From Microlunatus parietis (GTDB lineage: Bacteria; Actinomycetota; Actinomycetes; Propionibacteriales; Propionibacteriaceae): 64,000 nucleotides of DNA. Positions 24,260-32,093 of this stretch are shown one piece after another (the stretch's first letter is position 1; each line of letters begins with the position of its first letter). Where the stretch lies: positions 2,046,001 to 2,110,000 of the forward strand of contig NZ_JACCBU010000001.1 of NCBI RefSeq assembly GCF_013407955.1, read 5' to 3'. The notes below the pieces were generated by a model, which saw nothing but the letters and a program-made list of their open reading frames with translations, did no database searches and was not told the DNA's origin. A program made the translations under genes and the position numbers.

Positions 24260-25753
24260 TCAACCGCGACCGGTAGTGATCAGGCGTTCCAGGGTCGCGT
24301 GGGCGCCGTGGTCGATCAAGGAGTCGAGGGCCTCGGTGTAGGCGGCGACGAACCGCTCGTCGTCGATCAGATCCCCGAAGAGTTCCCGGTCGGCGATGAA
24401 CGCGGTCTTGTCCTCGCGCTGGGTCCGGGCCGTGGCGGTCAGCTGGTCGGCCAGGCGGTCGACGACGGTGATCGGCTCACCCTTCTCGTCGGTCCCCTCG
24501 GCGTAGCGGGCCCAGCTCGCCACGATCGCGGCGGACAGCCGGATCGCGCCGCCGGACTCCAGGTTGGCCTTGATCACCGGGACCAGCCACTTCGGGATCC
24601 GGTCGGAGGACTCGGCGGCGAGCCGCGCGATGGTGTCCTTGACCTCGGCGTTGGAGAACCGTTCGATCAAGGTCTGCGTGTAGTCGTCAAGATCGATTCC
24701 GGGCACCGGCCGCAGGGTCGGGATCGCCTCGGTGTTCATGTAATTGAGCAGGAACGTGGCGAACACCGGGTCCTGCGCAGCTTCGTGCGCATAGGTGTAG
24801 CCGGCCAGGTGGCCGAAGTAGGCGATGCCCTGGTGGCTCGCGTTGAGCAGCCGCAGCTTCATCAGCTCGTACGGCTCCACGTCCTCGACCAACTGCACCC
24901 CGGCGCGGTCGTACTCGGGCCGGCCGGCGGCGAAATGATCTTCCAGAACCCATTGGAAGAAGGGCTCCGCGACCACCGGCCAGCCGTCCCGAACCCCGAA
25001 CTGCTCGGCGATCTCGGCCCGGTCGGCGTCGGTGGTGACCGGAGTGATCCGGTCCACCATCGAGTTCGGGAACCGGACCTCGGCGGCGATCCACTCGGCC
25101 AGCTCCGGGTCCTTGGCCCGGGCGAAAGTCGTGTACGCGTCCCGGGCCACGTGACCGTTGCCCTGGATGTTGTCGCAGGACATGATCGTCAGCGCACCCG
25201 TGCCGCGGTCCCGGCGCCGGCGCAACGCCTCGGTGATCAAGCCGAATGTCGTCTGCGGCACGCTCTCCGGAGCAAGATCAGCAACGACCGCGGGCGCGGC
25301 AAGGTCGAAGTCGCCGGTGACCGGCGAGATGTTGTAGCCGCCCTCGGTCACGGTCAGCGAGATGATCTTGGTGTCCGGATGGGCCAGCCGCTCGATCACC
25401 GCCTCCGGATCGTCCGGCGCATACAGGTAGTCGATGATCGAACCGATCACCCGGGCATCGCGCCAACCGTCCGGATGCTTCTCCACCAGGGTGTAGAGCC
25501 CGCCCTGCTCGGCCAGCACATCACGCATCCGCTGGTCTCGCGGCAGCAGGCCGACACCGCAGATCGCGTACTCCCTGGCCAGGCCCTGCCGCAGCAGCCG
25601 ATCGATCACCAGCGCCTGGTGTGCCCGGTGGAACCCGCCGACGCCGATGTGCACGATGCCCGCCACCAGCCCCGAGCGGTCGTACTCGGGCCGGGCCACG
25701 GCCTCGGTCGCCTCGGCCAGCAGCGAACTGGCCGCCGGTTCCTCGATCATCAT
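24260..25753 (-). CDS. mannitol dehydrogenase family protein
   Basis: A 497-residue polyol or hexuronate dehydrogenase of the long-chain mannitol dehydrogenase family. The NAD site is IVHIGVGGFHRAHQALVIDR near residue 32. VTEGGYN and IMSCDNIQGNGHVARDA are family motifs, and MKLRLLNASHQGIAYFG carries the catalytic Lys and the conserved Asn and His. It interconverts mannitol/fructose, fructuronate/mannonate or similar pairs in the cytoplasm. GGAGG on the minus strand precedes ATG at 25753 by about 8 bases. No transporter is adjacent, so the substrate remains open. Confidence 0.94.
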   Translation of the reverse strand: MMIEEPAASSLLAEATEAVARPEYDRSGLVAGIVHIGVGGFHRAHQALVIDRLLRQGLAREYAICGVGLLPRDQRMRDVLAEQGGLYTLVEKHPDGWRDARVIGSIIDYLYAPDDPEAVIERLAHPDTKIISLTVTEGGYNISPVTGDFDLAAPAVVADLAPESVPQTTFGLITEALRRRRDRGTGALTIMSCDNIQGNGHVARDAYTTFARAKDPELAEWIAAEVRFPNSMVDRITPVTTDADRAEIAEQFGVRDGWPVVAEPFFQWVLEDHFAAGRPEYDRAGVQLVEDVEPYELMKLRLLNASHQGIAYFGHLAGYTYAHEAAQDPVFATFLLNYMNTEAIPTLRPVPGIDLDDYTQTLIERFSNAEVKDTIARLAAESSDRIPKWLVPVIKANLESGGAIRLSAAIVASWARYAEGTDEKGEPITVVDRLADQLTATARTQREDKTAFIADRELFGDLIDDERFVAAYTEALDSLIDHGAHATLERLITTGRG

Positions 25754-25844
25754 CTACCTGCCTCCTCAGCCGTTGGTGTCCTGAGCCGCCCACCATCTTG
25801 CTGCATCCGCCGCCGCCGTCGTCTCATGGGCCAGACTGGACGCC

Positions 25845-26930
25845 ATGGCTCTGCGGCGACGACTCGGCTCCCTGTTGGCCGGCCTGCTGCTGCTCCTTCC
25901 GGCAGCCTGTACGGCGACCGCGCCGGCTCCGGTCTGGACGACCGTCGACACGTTGCCGGCCGGATTCACGGCGGAGACCCTGGCGCCGAGCCCGGCCGGT
26001 CTGATCATCGGCGGTCGCGCCGCAGACCCGGCCCGCCCGATGCTGCTGATCGAGCAGGCCGACGGCGTCCGCGAGGTGCCGCTGACTCCCGAATCCGCCT
26101 ACGGCCGAACGGCGGCACTGTCGTCGATAGCCGTCGCCGGCGACCAGGTGTACGCCTTCGGCGGCGACCGCGGCGGCGCGCACGCCAACGTCCGGTGGAG
26201 CGTTTGGTCCGGCACTCCGGATGGGGTTCGCGAACGCGAGCAGATCTTCTGGGTCTTCGGCGGCCAGGACGCCGGCTCGCTGACCACCATGGTGGCCCGG
26301 CCCGCCGGGCCCATGATCATCGGCAACTGGGGATCGCCGCGGGGCCTGGACATCACGGTCTGGACCGCCCGCCGGAACACCTGGACCAGGGTCGATTCAC
26401 GCGGCTCGGCACTGGCCAGTACGACGAAGGAGCTGCTGTCCGAGCGCGGCGCGGCCGTCCTCGGCGATCGGGTGATCATCGCCGGCAACGCGCTGCGGCT
26501 CGACGAGAGCCTGCTCAGCCGCGCCGTCACCTGGGTCCAGGACTCGCCCGGCGCGGACTGGCGGCGGGTCGACCTTCCGTCAGCCGGTACGGCCAGCACC
26601 GCGCTCGACCTCGCCTGCCTGGACGAGTGCCTGATCGCCGGGATCATCGACGGCAAGGTGGCCGGCTGGCTCGGCGACGGCGCGACCTGGAGCCGGATCG
26701 AGCTACCCGACCTCTCCGGTGACCCGCGTACGGCAGCACTGCGCGTGTTCCGGGTCGCGGAGGGCTGGCGGATCGCGGTCGGCGACGGCGCCACGACCAC
26801 CGTGATCGGCCCGGCCACCGACCCGATCAAGGGCCCGGCCGGGCGCTTGATCGACGCCGCCGGCGGCGATCGGGCCCGGCTGCTGGTCGAGGGCCCGGAA
26901 GGCTCTCGCCGCCTCCACGAACTCTCCTGA
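25845..26930 (+). CDS. secreted hypothetical lipoprotein
   Basis: A 361-residue protein starting with a signal peptide, RRRLGSLLAGLLLLLPAAC, whose LPAAC is a lipobox; it should be anchored on the outer face of the membrane. The mature part has propeller-like strand repeats with G-[DE]-x-V-I-I-A and W-S/W-T elements: AVAGDQVYAFGGDRGG, RPAGPMIIGNWGSP, LGDRVIIAGNALRLDE and DECLIAGIIDGKVAGWLGDG. I do not recognise a named family and no catalytic residues are obvious. Divergent from the mannitol dehydrogenase gene. Confidence 0.78.
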   Translation: MALRRRLGSLLAGLLLLLPAACTATAPAPVWTTVDTLPAGFTAETLAPSPAGLIIGGRAADPARPMLLIEQADGVREVPLTPESAYGRTAALSSIAVAGDQVYAFGGDRGGAHANVRWSVWSGTPDGVREREQIFWVFGGQDAGSLTTMVARPAGPMIIGNWGSPRGLDITVWTARRNTWTRVDSRGSALASTTKELLSERGAAVLGDRVIIAGNALRLDESLLSRAVTWVQDSPGADWRRVDLPSAGTASTALDLACLDECLIAGIIDGKVAGWLGDGATWSRIELPDLSGDPRTAALRVFRVAEGWRIAVGDGATTTVIGPATDPIKGPAGRLIDAAGGDRARLLVEGPEGSRRLHELS

Positions 26931-27102
26931 CCGGCCTGAGGCCGTCGCCGCCGCTTCACCGCCTCCCCGACAACCGCTCACCCACCCACACAGCTCGCCC
27001 GCCTGCTCGGCCCGCCACTCACCCTGCTCGCGCCGCCACCACCCCGCTCGCCCGCACATTCGCCTTGCCCACCACCCCATTTGGGAAAGGGCTTGCCCGT
27101 TG
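26931..27102. other. strand-asymmetric C-rich intergenic stretch
   Basis: No gene is visible. From about 26950 to 27080 the plus strand is almost free of purine runs and rich in CCACC, CCGC and CTCGCC words, an unusual strand bias for this window. It separates the lipoprotein gene from the GntR operon. Confidence 0.5.
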
Positions 27103-27116
27103 GTATCGCACGATAC
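27103..27116. promoter_or_regulatory. candidate GntR operator
   Basis: GTATCG-ca-CGATAC is a perfect 6-base dyad preceded by TG, giving TGGTAT at the left edge, the half-site type favoured by FCD-GntR proteins. It lies 13 bases before the GTG start of the GntR gene, consistent with autoregulation of the whole 27-36 kb cluster. Confidence 0.5.
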
Positions 27117-27129
27117 TACGATCGCTCTT

Positions 27130-27822
27130 GTGTCAGTCACCGATGACGGAGTGCGGTTGTCGTTGGAGCAGCCGATCTCCCGCGGGGACCGGGTCCGGGA
27201 CGCGCTGCAGGAGGCGATCCTGAACGGCACCCTCAAGCAGGGCTCGCCGCTGATCGAGCGCGACCTCTCGGCCCGGCTCGGGGTGTCCAAGACCCCGATC
27301 CGGGAGGCGCTCAAGCAGCTCCGGTCGAGCGGCCTGGTGGTCGCGAACTCGTACCAGGGAATGAGCGTGCGGACGCTCGACGCCGCCACCGTGCGGGATG
27401 TCTCGGGAGCCCGGGCGGCGGTCGAGCCGGCGGCGGTCCGGATGGCCGTCGAACGGCGCGAACCCGGCCCGCATCCCGCAGCCCGGCGGGCCCTGGCCGA
27501 AGCCCGCGCCCTGCTGGCGGATGATCGGCCGGCCCAGCTCGGCTTGATCAACCGCAGGTTCCATCGTGATCTCTACGCGGCCTGCGGCAACGAGCTCATG
27601 ATCGACTTCCTGGACAAGCTGCAGGGGCTCAACGCGTTCATCGCGACGGCGGGCTGGCGGGCCGACGCCACTCCCTCCGACTCGGAGTGGGACGAGCACA
27701 CGGCGATCCTGGACGCCTTCGAGGCGGGCGACGCCGACCAGGCCGCCGGACTGCTCCGTGACCACATCGAACGGTCCGCCGCCGGCGTCCTCCGCTCGCT
27801 CGAGCCGACCGAGCCCTCATGA
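27130..27822 (+). CDS. GntR family regulator, FCD subfamily (1)
   Basis: A 230-residue regulator. The N-terminal winged helix is RVRDALQEAILNGTLKQGSP, then LIERDLSARLGVSKTPIREAL and LKQLRSSGLVV, the canonical GntR motif. The C-terminal FCD domain has INRRFHRDLYAACGNELM and SEWDEHTAILDAFEAGDADQ, whose Asp and His residues usually coordinate a metal beside a sugar acid or organic acid ligand. GTG at 27130 avoids running translation through the operator dyad; no strong ribosome-binding site is seen. It overlaps the enolase-superfamily gene by 4 bases (ATGA), so it heads and probably controls that operon. Confidence 0.92.
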   Translation: MSVTDDGVRLSLEQPISRGDRVRDALQEAILNGTLKQGSPLIERDLSARLGVSKTPIREALKQLRSSGLVVANSYQGMSVRTLDAATVRDVSGARAAVEPAAVRMAVERREPGPHPAARRALAEARALLADDRPAQLGLINRRFHRDLYAACGNELMIDFLDKLQGLNAFIATAGWRADATPSDSEWDEHTAILDAFEAGDADQAAGLLRDHIERSAAGVLRSLEPTEPS

Positions 27823-28985
27823 CCAAGATCACGGGTGTCCGGCTGACCCCGGTCGCGATCGCCCGCTCGACCGGACTGGTCTGCGGCCACGTGATCGTCG
27901 AACTGGACACGACCGACGGGATCACCGGGCTCGGCGAGATGTCGGATTTCCAGCACCTGCCGCGCTTCCACGTCGACGTTCCCGAGCTGGAGTGCACGCT
28001 GACCGAGTTGCTGGCCGGGCTGCCGGTCGGCGTCGAAGGCGCGAACGAGGCAGAGCGCAGGCTGGCCGAGTCCTTCCCCTTGGCGGGTTCGCTGTACGAC
28101 AAGACGTCGGTGATCCGGTGCGGAGTCGATCTTGCGCTCTGGGACGTCCGCGGCAAGCTGGCCGGCCTGTCCGTCAGCGACCTGCTCGGCGGCGCGGTCC
28201 GGAAGTCGCTGCCGGTGGCGTACCCGATCTTCCGGCAGCAGTCGCCGGACGACGTCGACACCAATCTTGATCTTGTGGCCGACCAGCTGGACCAGGGTTT
28301 CACGCTGTTCCGGGTGTACGTGGGCCGACGGCTGGACCTGGACGAGGCGTTCCTGCGCCGGCTGCGGGACCGGTTCGGTGACCGGGTGGCGGTGAAGTCG
28401 CTGGACTTCTCCAACCTGCTGGACGCCCGAACGGCCGCCCGCTTCGTCGAGCGCACCCGGGAGGTCGGTTACCCGTTGGTCGAGGCGCCCACGTACGAAC
28501 GCGACACCGAAGGGCTGGCCTTCGTCCGCAGCCGCACCCTGGTGCCGGTCAGCGAGCACGTCCATGATCGCCGGTGGGCGATCGAGCTCGCCGCGGCCCG
28601 TGCCGTCGACGTGTTCAATCTCGGCCTGTTCACGCTCGGCGGCATCACACCGGCGCGGTCGATGGCCGCGATCGCCGAGGCGGCCGGGCTGCGCGCCCTG
28701 ATCGGGACCACCCAGGAACTCGCCATCGGTACGGCGGCCGCGGCCCAGTTCGGCGTCGCGACCAAGATCGCCGACGAGCCGGCCGACCCGGTCGGTCCGC
28801 TGCTCTACACCCGTGACGTCGTCGCCGCCGGGCCCGAGTACCGCGACGGTGAACTGCACCCGCCGGCCGGCCCCGGTCTCGGCGTGGCGCTCGACCCCGA
28901 CCTGCTCGCCGCCGCCCGCGGACCGCTGCGCTGGACCGACACGGCGGTCTCCGATGTGGTGGACCGCACCGGAAAGCGAAGCTGA
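27819..28985 (+). CDS. mandelate racemase/muconate lactonizing enzyme family protein
   Basis: A 388-residue enolase-superfamily member. The N-terminal capping domain ends with GITGLGEMSDF, and SVIRCGVDLALWDVRGKLAG begins the barrel. Likely metal ligands are Asp in AVKSLDFSN, Glu in PLVEAPTYE and Glu in VPVSEHVHD. The K-x-K motif of strand 2 expected in the mandelate racemase subgroup is replaced by FRVYVG, so the catalytic base is not the usual lysine. Such enzymes dehydrate or epimerise sugar acids. Overlap with the GntR gene and close spacing to the SDR imply a shared pathway. Confidence 0.9.
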   Translation: MTKITGVRLTPVAIARSTGLVCGHVIVELDTTDGITGLGEMSDFQHLPRFHVDVPELECTLTELLAGLPVGVEGANEAERRLAESFPLAGSLYDKTSVIRCGVDLALWDVRGKLAGLSVSDLLGGAVRKSLPVAYPIFRQQSPDDVDTNLDLVADQLDQGFTLFRVYVGRRLDLDEAFLRRLRDRFGDRVAVKSLDFSNLLDARTAARFVERTREVGYPLVEAPTYERDTEGLAFVRSRTLVPVSEHVHDRRWAIELAAARAVDVFNLGLFTLGGITPARSMAAIAEAAGLRALIGTTQELAIGTAAAAQFGVATKIADEPADPVGPLLYTRDVVAAGPEYRDGELHPPAGPGLGVALDPDLLAAARGPLRWTDTAVSDVVDRTGKRS

Positions 28986-28987
28986 TC

Positions 28988-29761
28988 ATGAGATTCGCCG
29001 GACGCCGGGTCCTGATCACCGGAGCCGCCCGCAACATCGGCCTGGACATCGCCCGGCGGTTCCTCGCCGAGGGCGCGGCGGTCGCGGTCAACGATCTCGA
29101 TCCCGACGACGTACGGGCAGCCGTCGAGAACCTGGCCGGGGACGGCGGCACCGTGCTCGCCGCACCGGCCGACCTCGCCGACCCGGCCGCGATCGAGTCC
29201 ATGATCGCCTCGATGGTCGTCGGTCTGGGCGGTCTGGACGTGTTGATCAACAACGCCGCCGTGCAATACCAGGGCCGGGTCCCGTTCGCCGAGCTCAGTC
29301 TGGCCGACTGGGACGCGACCTTCACCGTCAACGCCCGCGGCACGTTCCTCTGCACGGCAGCCGCCGCCAAGATCATGCGGCCCGGATCGTCGGTGATCAA
29401 CGTGTCCTCGATCGGCGCCACCAAGGCGCACCGGCGGGCGCTGGCGTACGACAGCACGAAGGGCGCCATCGAGGCGTTCACCCGGGCCGCCGCGCTGGAG
29501 CTGGCCCCGCAGGGGATCCGGGTCAACGCGGTCGCGCCGGGCGCGGTGATCACCGATCGGAATCGGGACCGGACCGACGACCTGCAGGACCGGCACCGGG
29601 CCCAGATTCCGCTCGGCCGGGCGGCGACCGGAGCCGACATCGCCGCGGCCGTGAGTTTCCTGGCGTCGCCGGACGCCGATTACATCACCGGCCACGTCCT
29701 CGCCGTGGACGGCGGGCTCGGCATCCAGGCCAGACAGCCGTCCGAGGAGGCGAATCCGTGA
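28988..29761 (+). CDS. SDR family NAD(P)-dependent oxidoreductase
   Basis: A 257-residue classical short-chain dehydrogenase. The cofactor site is RVLITGAARNIGLDIARRFL, with VNDLDPDD suggesting NAD preference because of the acidic residue after strand 2. NNAA at about residue 88 is the structural motif, and the active site is the Ser of INVSSIG with Y-x-x-x-K as YDSTKGAIEAF. Substrate unknown, but position in the operon suggests a hydroxy sugar acid derivative. It overlaps the next aldolase gene by 4 bases (GTGA). Confidence 0.94.
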   Translation: MRFAGRRVLITGAARNIGLDIARRFLAEGAAVAVNDLDPDDVRAAVENLAGDGGTVLAAPADLADPAAIESMIASMVVGLGGLDVLINNAAVQYQGRVPFAELSLADWDATFTVNARGTFLCTAAAAKIMRPGSSVINVSSIGATKAHRRALAYDSTKGAIEAFTRAAALELAPQGIRVNAVAPGAVITDRNRDRTDDLQDRHRAQIPLGRAATGADIAAAVSFLASPDADYITGHVLAVDGGLGIQARQPSEEANP

Positions 29762-30678
29762 ACCCGCAAGCGTTCGCCGGCATCACGACCATGATCATCA
29801 CCCCGTACGCCGACGACGGGACGGTGGCACCCGAGATCGCGACCGAACTCGCCCGGCGAGTCGACGCGGCCGGCATCGACGTGATCGCCGCCCTCGGCAA
29901 CACGGCCGAGATGCAGCAGCTGGACGCCGCCGAACGGACGATCATGCTCCGGGCCGTCGCGGCAGGGCGCCAGCGCGCACAGTTGCTGGCCGGCGTGAGC
30001 GGCAGCGTCGGCGACGTGATCATGACCGCGGCCGAGGCGGCCGACCTCGGCTATCACGCGATCATGGTGCACGAGCCGGCCGACCCGTTCGGCGACAGTG
30101 CCGACGTGGCCGGCTACTACGAACGGATCGCCGACCGGTCGCCGCTGCCGGCGGTGCTCTATCTCCGGTCGCCCCGGCTCGCCCTCGGCGATCTCGGCAG
30201 GCTGGCCGGGCATCCCGGGATCGCCGCGGTGAAGTACGCCCGGGACGACCTGCTCGGCCTGTCCACGCTGCTGAACGGACCCACCAGCGCCGACTGCGTC
30301 TGGGTCAACGGGCTGGCCGAGTCGCGGGTGCCGGCATTCGCCGCGCTCGGGATCACCGGCTTCACCACCGGCATCGGCAACGTCCGGCCCGAGCTCTGCG
30401 TCGCCGTCCGCGACGCGGTGATCAACAACGACCTCCCGCGGCTGTACGCGCTGCTCGACCTGGTCCGCTCGGTCGAGGTGCTGCGCGCCGCCGGCAACAA
30501 CCGGTGCAACGTCTCCGTACTCAAGGAACTGCTCCGGCTCGACGGCCTGCCGGCCGGCGGCGTCCGGCCGCCGCACGCGCCGCTGGACGACCCGGCCCGG
30601 ACCCGACTGCAGGACGCCTGGCGCGCCTGGACCCCGGACCGGCTCCGGGCCCTCGGCGTCGCCGTACCCACCCCCTAG
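29758..30678 (+). CDS. dihydrodipicolinate synthase/N-acetylneuraminate lyase family aldolase (1)
   Basis: A 306-residue class I aldolase barrel. It starts GITTMIITPYADDGTVAPE, the standard family opening. GNTAEMQQLDAAER replaces the usual GTTGE loop, the tyrosine lies in AVLYLRSPR and the Schiff-base lysine is in IAAVKYARDD. It probably cleaves a 2-keto-3-deoxy sugar acid to pyruvate or performs a related dehydration, the logical step after the enolase-superfamily enzyme and SDR upstream. GTG at 29758 follows GAGGAGG and overlaps the SDR stop. Confidence 0.92.
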   Translation: MNPQAFAGITTMIITPYADDGTVAPEIATELARRVDAAGIDVIAALGNTAEMQQLDAAERTIMLRAVAAGRQRAQLLAGVSGSVGDVIMTAAEAADLGYHAIMVHEPADPFGDSADVAGYYERIADRSPLPAVLYLRSPRLALGDLGRLAGHPGIAAVKYARDDLLGLSTLLNGPTSADCVWVNGLAESRVPAFAALGITGFTTGIGNVRPELCVAVRDAVINNDLPRLYALLDLVRSVEVLRAAGNNRCNVSVLKELLRLDGLPAGGVRPPHAPLDDPARTRLQDAWRAWTPDRLRALGVAVPTP

Positions 30679-30694
30679 AAGGACGAGGTCGACG

Positions 30695-31999
30695 ATGACA
30701 GCACCCATGTCCCGGCGCACCGCCCTGCTGCTCGGCGCCGGCACCCTGACCGCGGCCGCCGGCTGCAACCGGTTCGGCGGCGGCTCCGCCACCGCCGACG
30801 GCTCGACGGTGAACATGGTCTGGTGGGGCGACGCGCAGCGCGCCGAAGTCACCGAGGCCGCGCTCGAGCTCTACCGCAAGGCGAATCCGGGGCTCAAGAT
30901 CACCACCGAGTTCCAGTCCGGCAGCGCCTACGACGACAAGCTGGCGGTACGGTTCGGCGGCGGCAACCCGCCCGACCTGCTGGCCGTCCGCCGCGAATCC
31001 CTGCGTGACTTCGCGGACCGCGGCTCGCTGCTCGATCTCGCCACCCAGCAGGATTTGATCAAGACCGCCGACATCCCCTCGGGCGTCTTGAACGCCGGCA
31101 AGGTCGGCGAGGCGCTCTACGGAGTCCCGGGCGGCGTGACCTCGATGGGTTGGGCGCTCAACAAGGCCGTCTTCGACCAGTACGGCATCGACCTGCCGGA
31201 CGGGAAGTCCTGGAGCTGGAACGACTTCGCCGCCCTCAGCGCCGAGTTCGCCAAGGCCAGCAACAAGGAGGCCTACGGCGCCGACTATCCGCTGGACGAT
31301 CTGCTCACGTTCGGGATCTTCGTCCGACAGCACGGCGAGGACCTGTGGACGGCGGACAGCAAACTCGCCGTGTCGGCCGACGTGGTGACAGCCTGGTTCC
31401 AGCAGGCCGTTGATCTTCGGACCAGCGGTGCCATGCCGCCGCCCGGCTGGGCGGAATCGCTCGGCCCGTCGGCGGACCAGTCACCGATCGCGCGCGGGCT
31501 GGTCGCCACCCAGGCCATCCCGTCCAACAGCTTCGCCACCTTCAACCGGGCCGCGAAGCAGACGCTGGACATGGTGTGGTTCCCGGGCGAATCCCAGGCG
31601 ACCCGGCGCGGCATGGCGATCATCCCGGGGCTGTTCTGGTCGGTCACGGCCCAGTCGAAGGCTCCGGATCAGGCGGTCGCGCTGCTCGATTTCCTGATCA
31701 ACGACGTCGAGGCGAACAAGACGATGGGCGTCACCCGCGGCAACCCGGCCAGCACGGTCGTCGCGGACGCCGTGAGCGGCGTGCTGGAGCCCGATGATCA
31801 ATTCGCGAACGACTACGTGGTCGAACTGTCCCAGGAGGAACTGGTCGACCCGGTCCCGGACCCACTCGGCACCACGGAGCTGCGCGACCTGCTGTCCACG
31901 CTGGCCGACGAGGTGAGCTTCGGCAAGACCACACCCCGGGACGCCGGCGCCGAGTTCACCACCAAGGGCGCCGAGATCCTGGATTCGCGGCCCCGGTGA
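30695..31999 (+). CDS. sugar-binding lipoprotein of an ABC importer, without permease neighbours
   Basis: A 434-residue family-1 extracellular solute-binding protein. MSRRTALLLGAGTLTAAAGC is a TAT-type signal with a lipobox at AAGC. VNMVWWGDAQRAEVTEAALE, GGGNPPDLLAVRRESLRDFA and LYGVPGGVTSMGWALNKAVF are diagnostic of CUT1 sugar receptors. It lies between an aldolase and an acyltransferase-like fusion gene in one plus-strand operon, but no permease or ATPase gene accompanies it. It may feed another importer such as those at 4.6 kb or 62 kb, or the permeases may have been lost. Confidence 0.92.
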   Translation: MTAPMSRRTALLLGAGTLTAAAGCNRFGGGSATADGSTVNMVWWGDAQRAEVTEAALELYRKANPGLKITTEFQSGSAYDDKLAVRFGGGNPPDLLAVRRESLRDFADRGSLLDLATQQDLIKTADIPSGVLNAGKVGEALYGVPGGVTSMGWALNKAVFDQYGIDLPDGKSWSWNDFAALSAEFAKASNKEAYGADYPLDDLLTFGIFVRQHGEDLWTADSKLAVSADVVTAWFQQAVDLRTSGAMPPPGWAESLGPSADQSPIARGLVATQAIPSNSFATFNRAAKQTLDMVWFPGESQATRRGMAIIPGLFWSVTAQSKAPDQAVALLDFLINDVEANKTMGVTRGNPASTVVADAVSGVLEPDDQFANDYVVELSQEELVDPVPDPLGTTELRDLLSTLADEVSFGKTTPRDAGAEFTTKGAEILDSRPR

Positions 32000-32018
32000 C
32001 CGGTTTCTTCATCGCCGG

Positions 32019-32033
32019 ACCAAGATATCTGGT
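32019..32033. promoter_or_regulatory. dyad upstream of the fusion gene
   Basis: ACCAAGATATCTGGT is a nearly perfect dyad (ACCA...TGGT around AGATATCT) in the 90-base gap between the binding-protein and acyltransferase-fusion genes. It could be an internal operator for a second transcript starting here. Confidence 0.35.
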
Positions 32034-32057
32034 ACGAGGCATCGCGACGGGCCTGAC

Positions 32058-32093
32058 ATGAACCGGCTCACATCCGACGGAGGATCACCATGA
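32058..32093 (+). CDS. possible 11-residue leader ORF
   Basis: ATG at 32058 opens a short frame, [11 protein letters not shown], whose TGA overlaps the ATG of the fusion gene (ATGA). The GGAGG ribosome-binding site of the fusion gene lies inside it, so its translation could affect the next gene. It may be coincidence. Confidence 0.2.
   Translation: MNRLTSDGGSP

Noticed and set aside
24113..26722. 869-codon open frame antisense to the mannitol dehydrogenase gene and out of frame with the lipoprotein gene
   Set aside because: No motif; the dehydrogenase and lipoprotein frames have clear signatures.
27100..27129. Earlier TTG start for the first FCD-GntR gene
   Set aside because: It would translate through the operator dyad at 27103-27116 and adds ten residues without similarity to the normal N-terminus.
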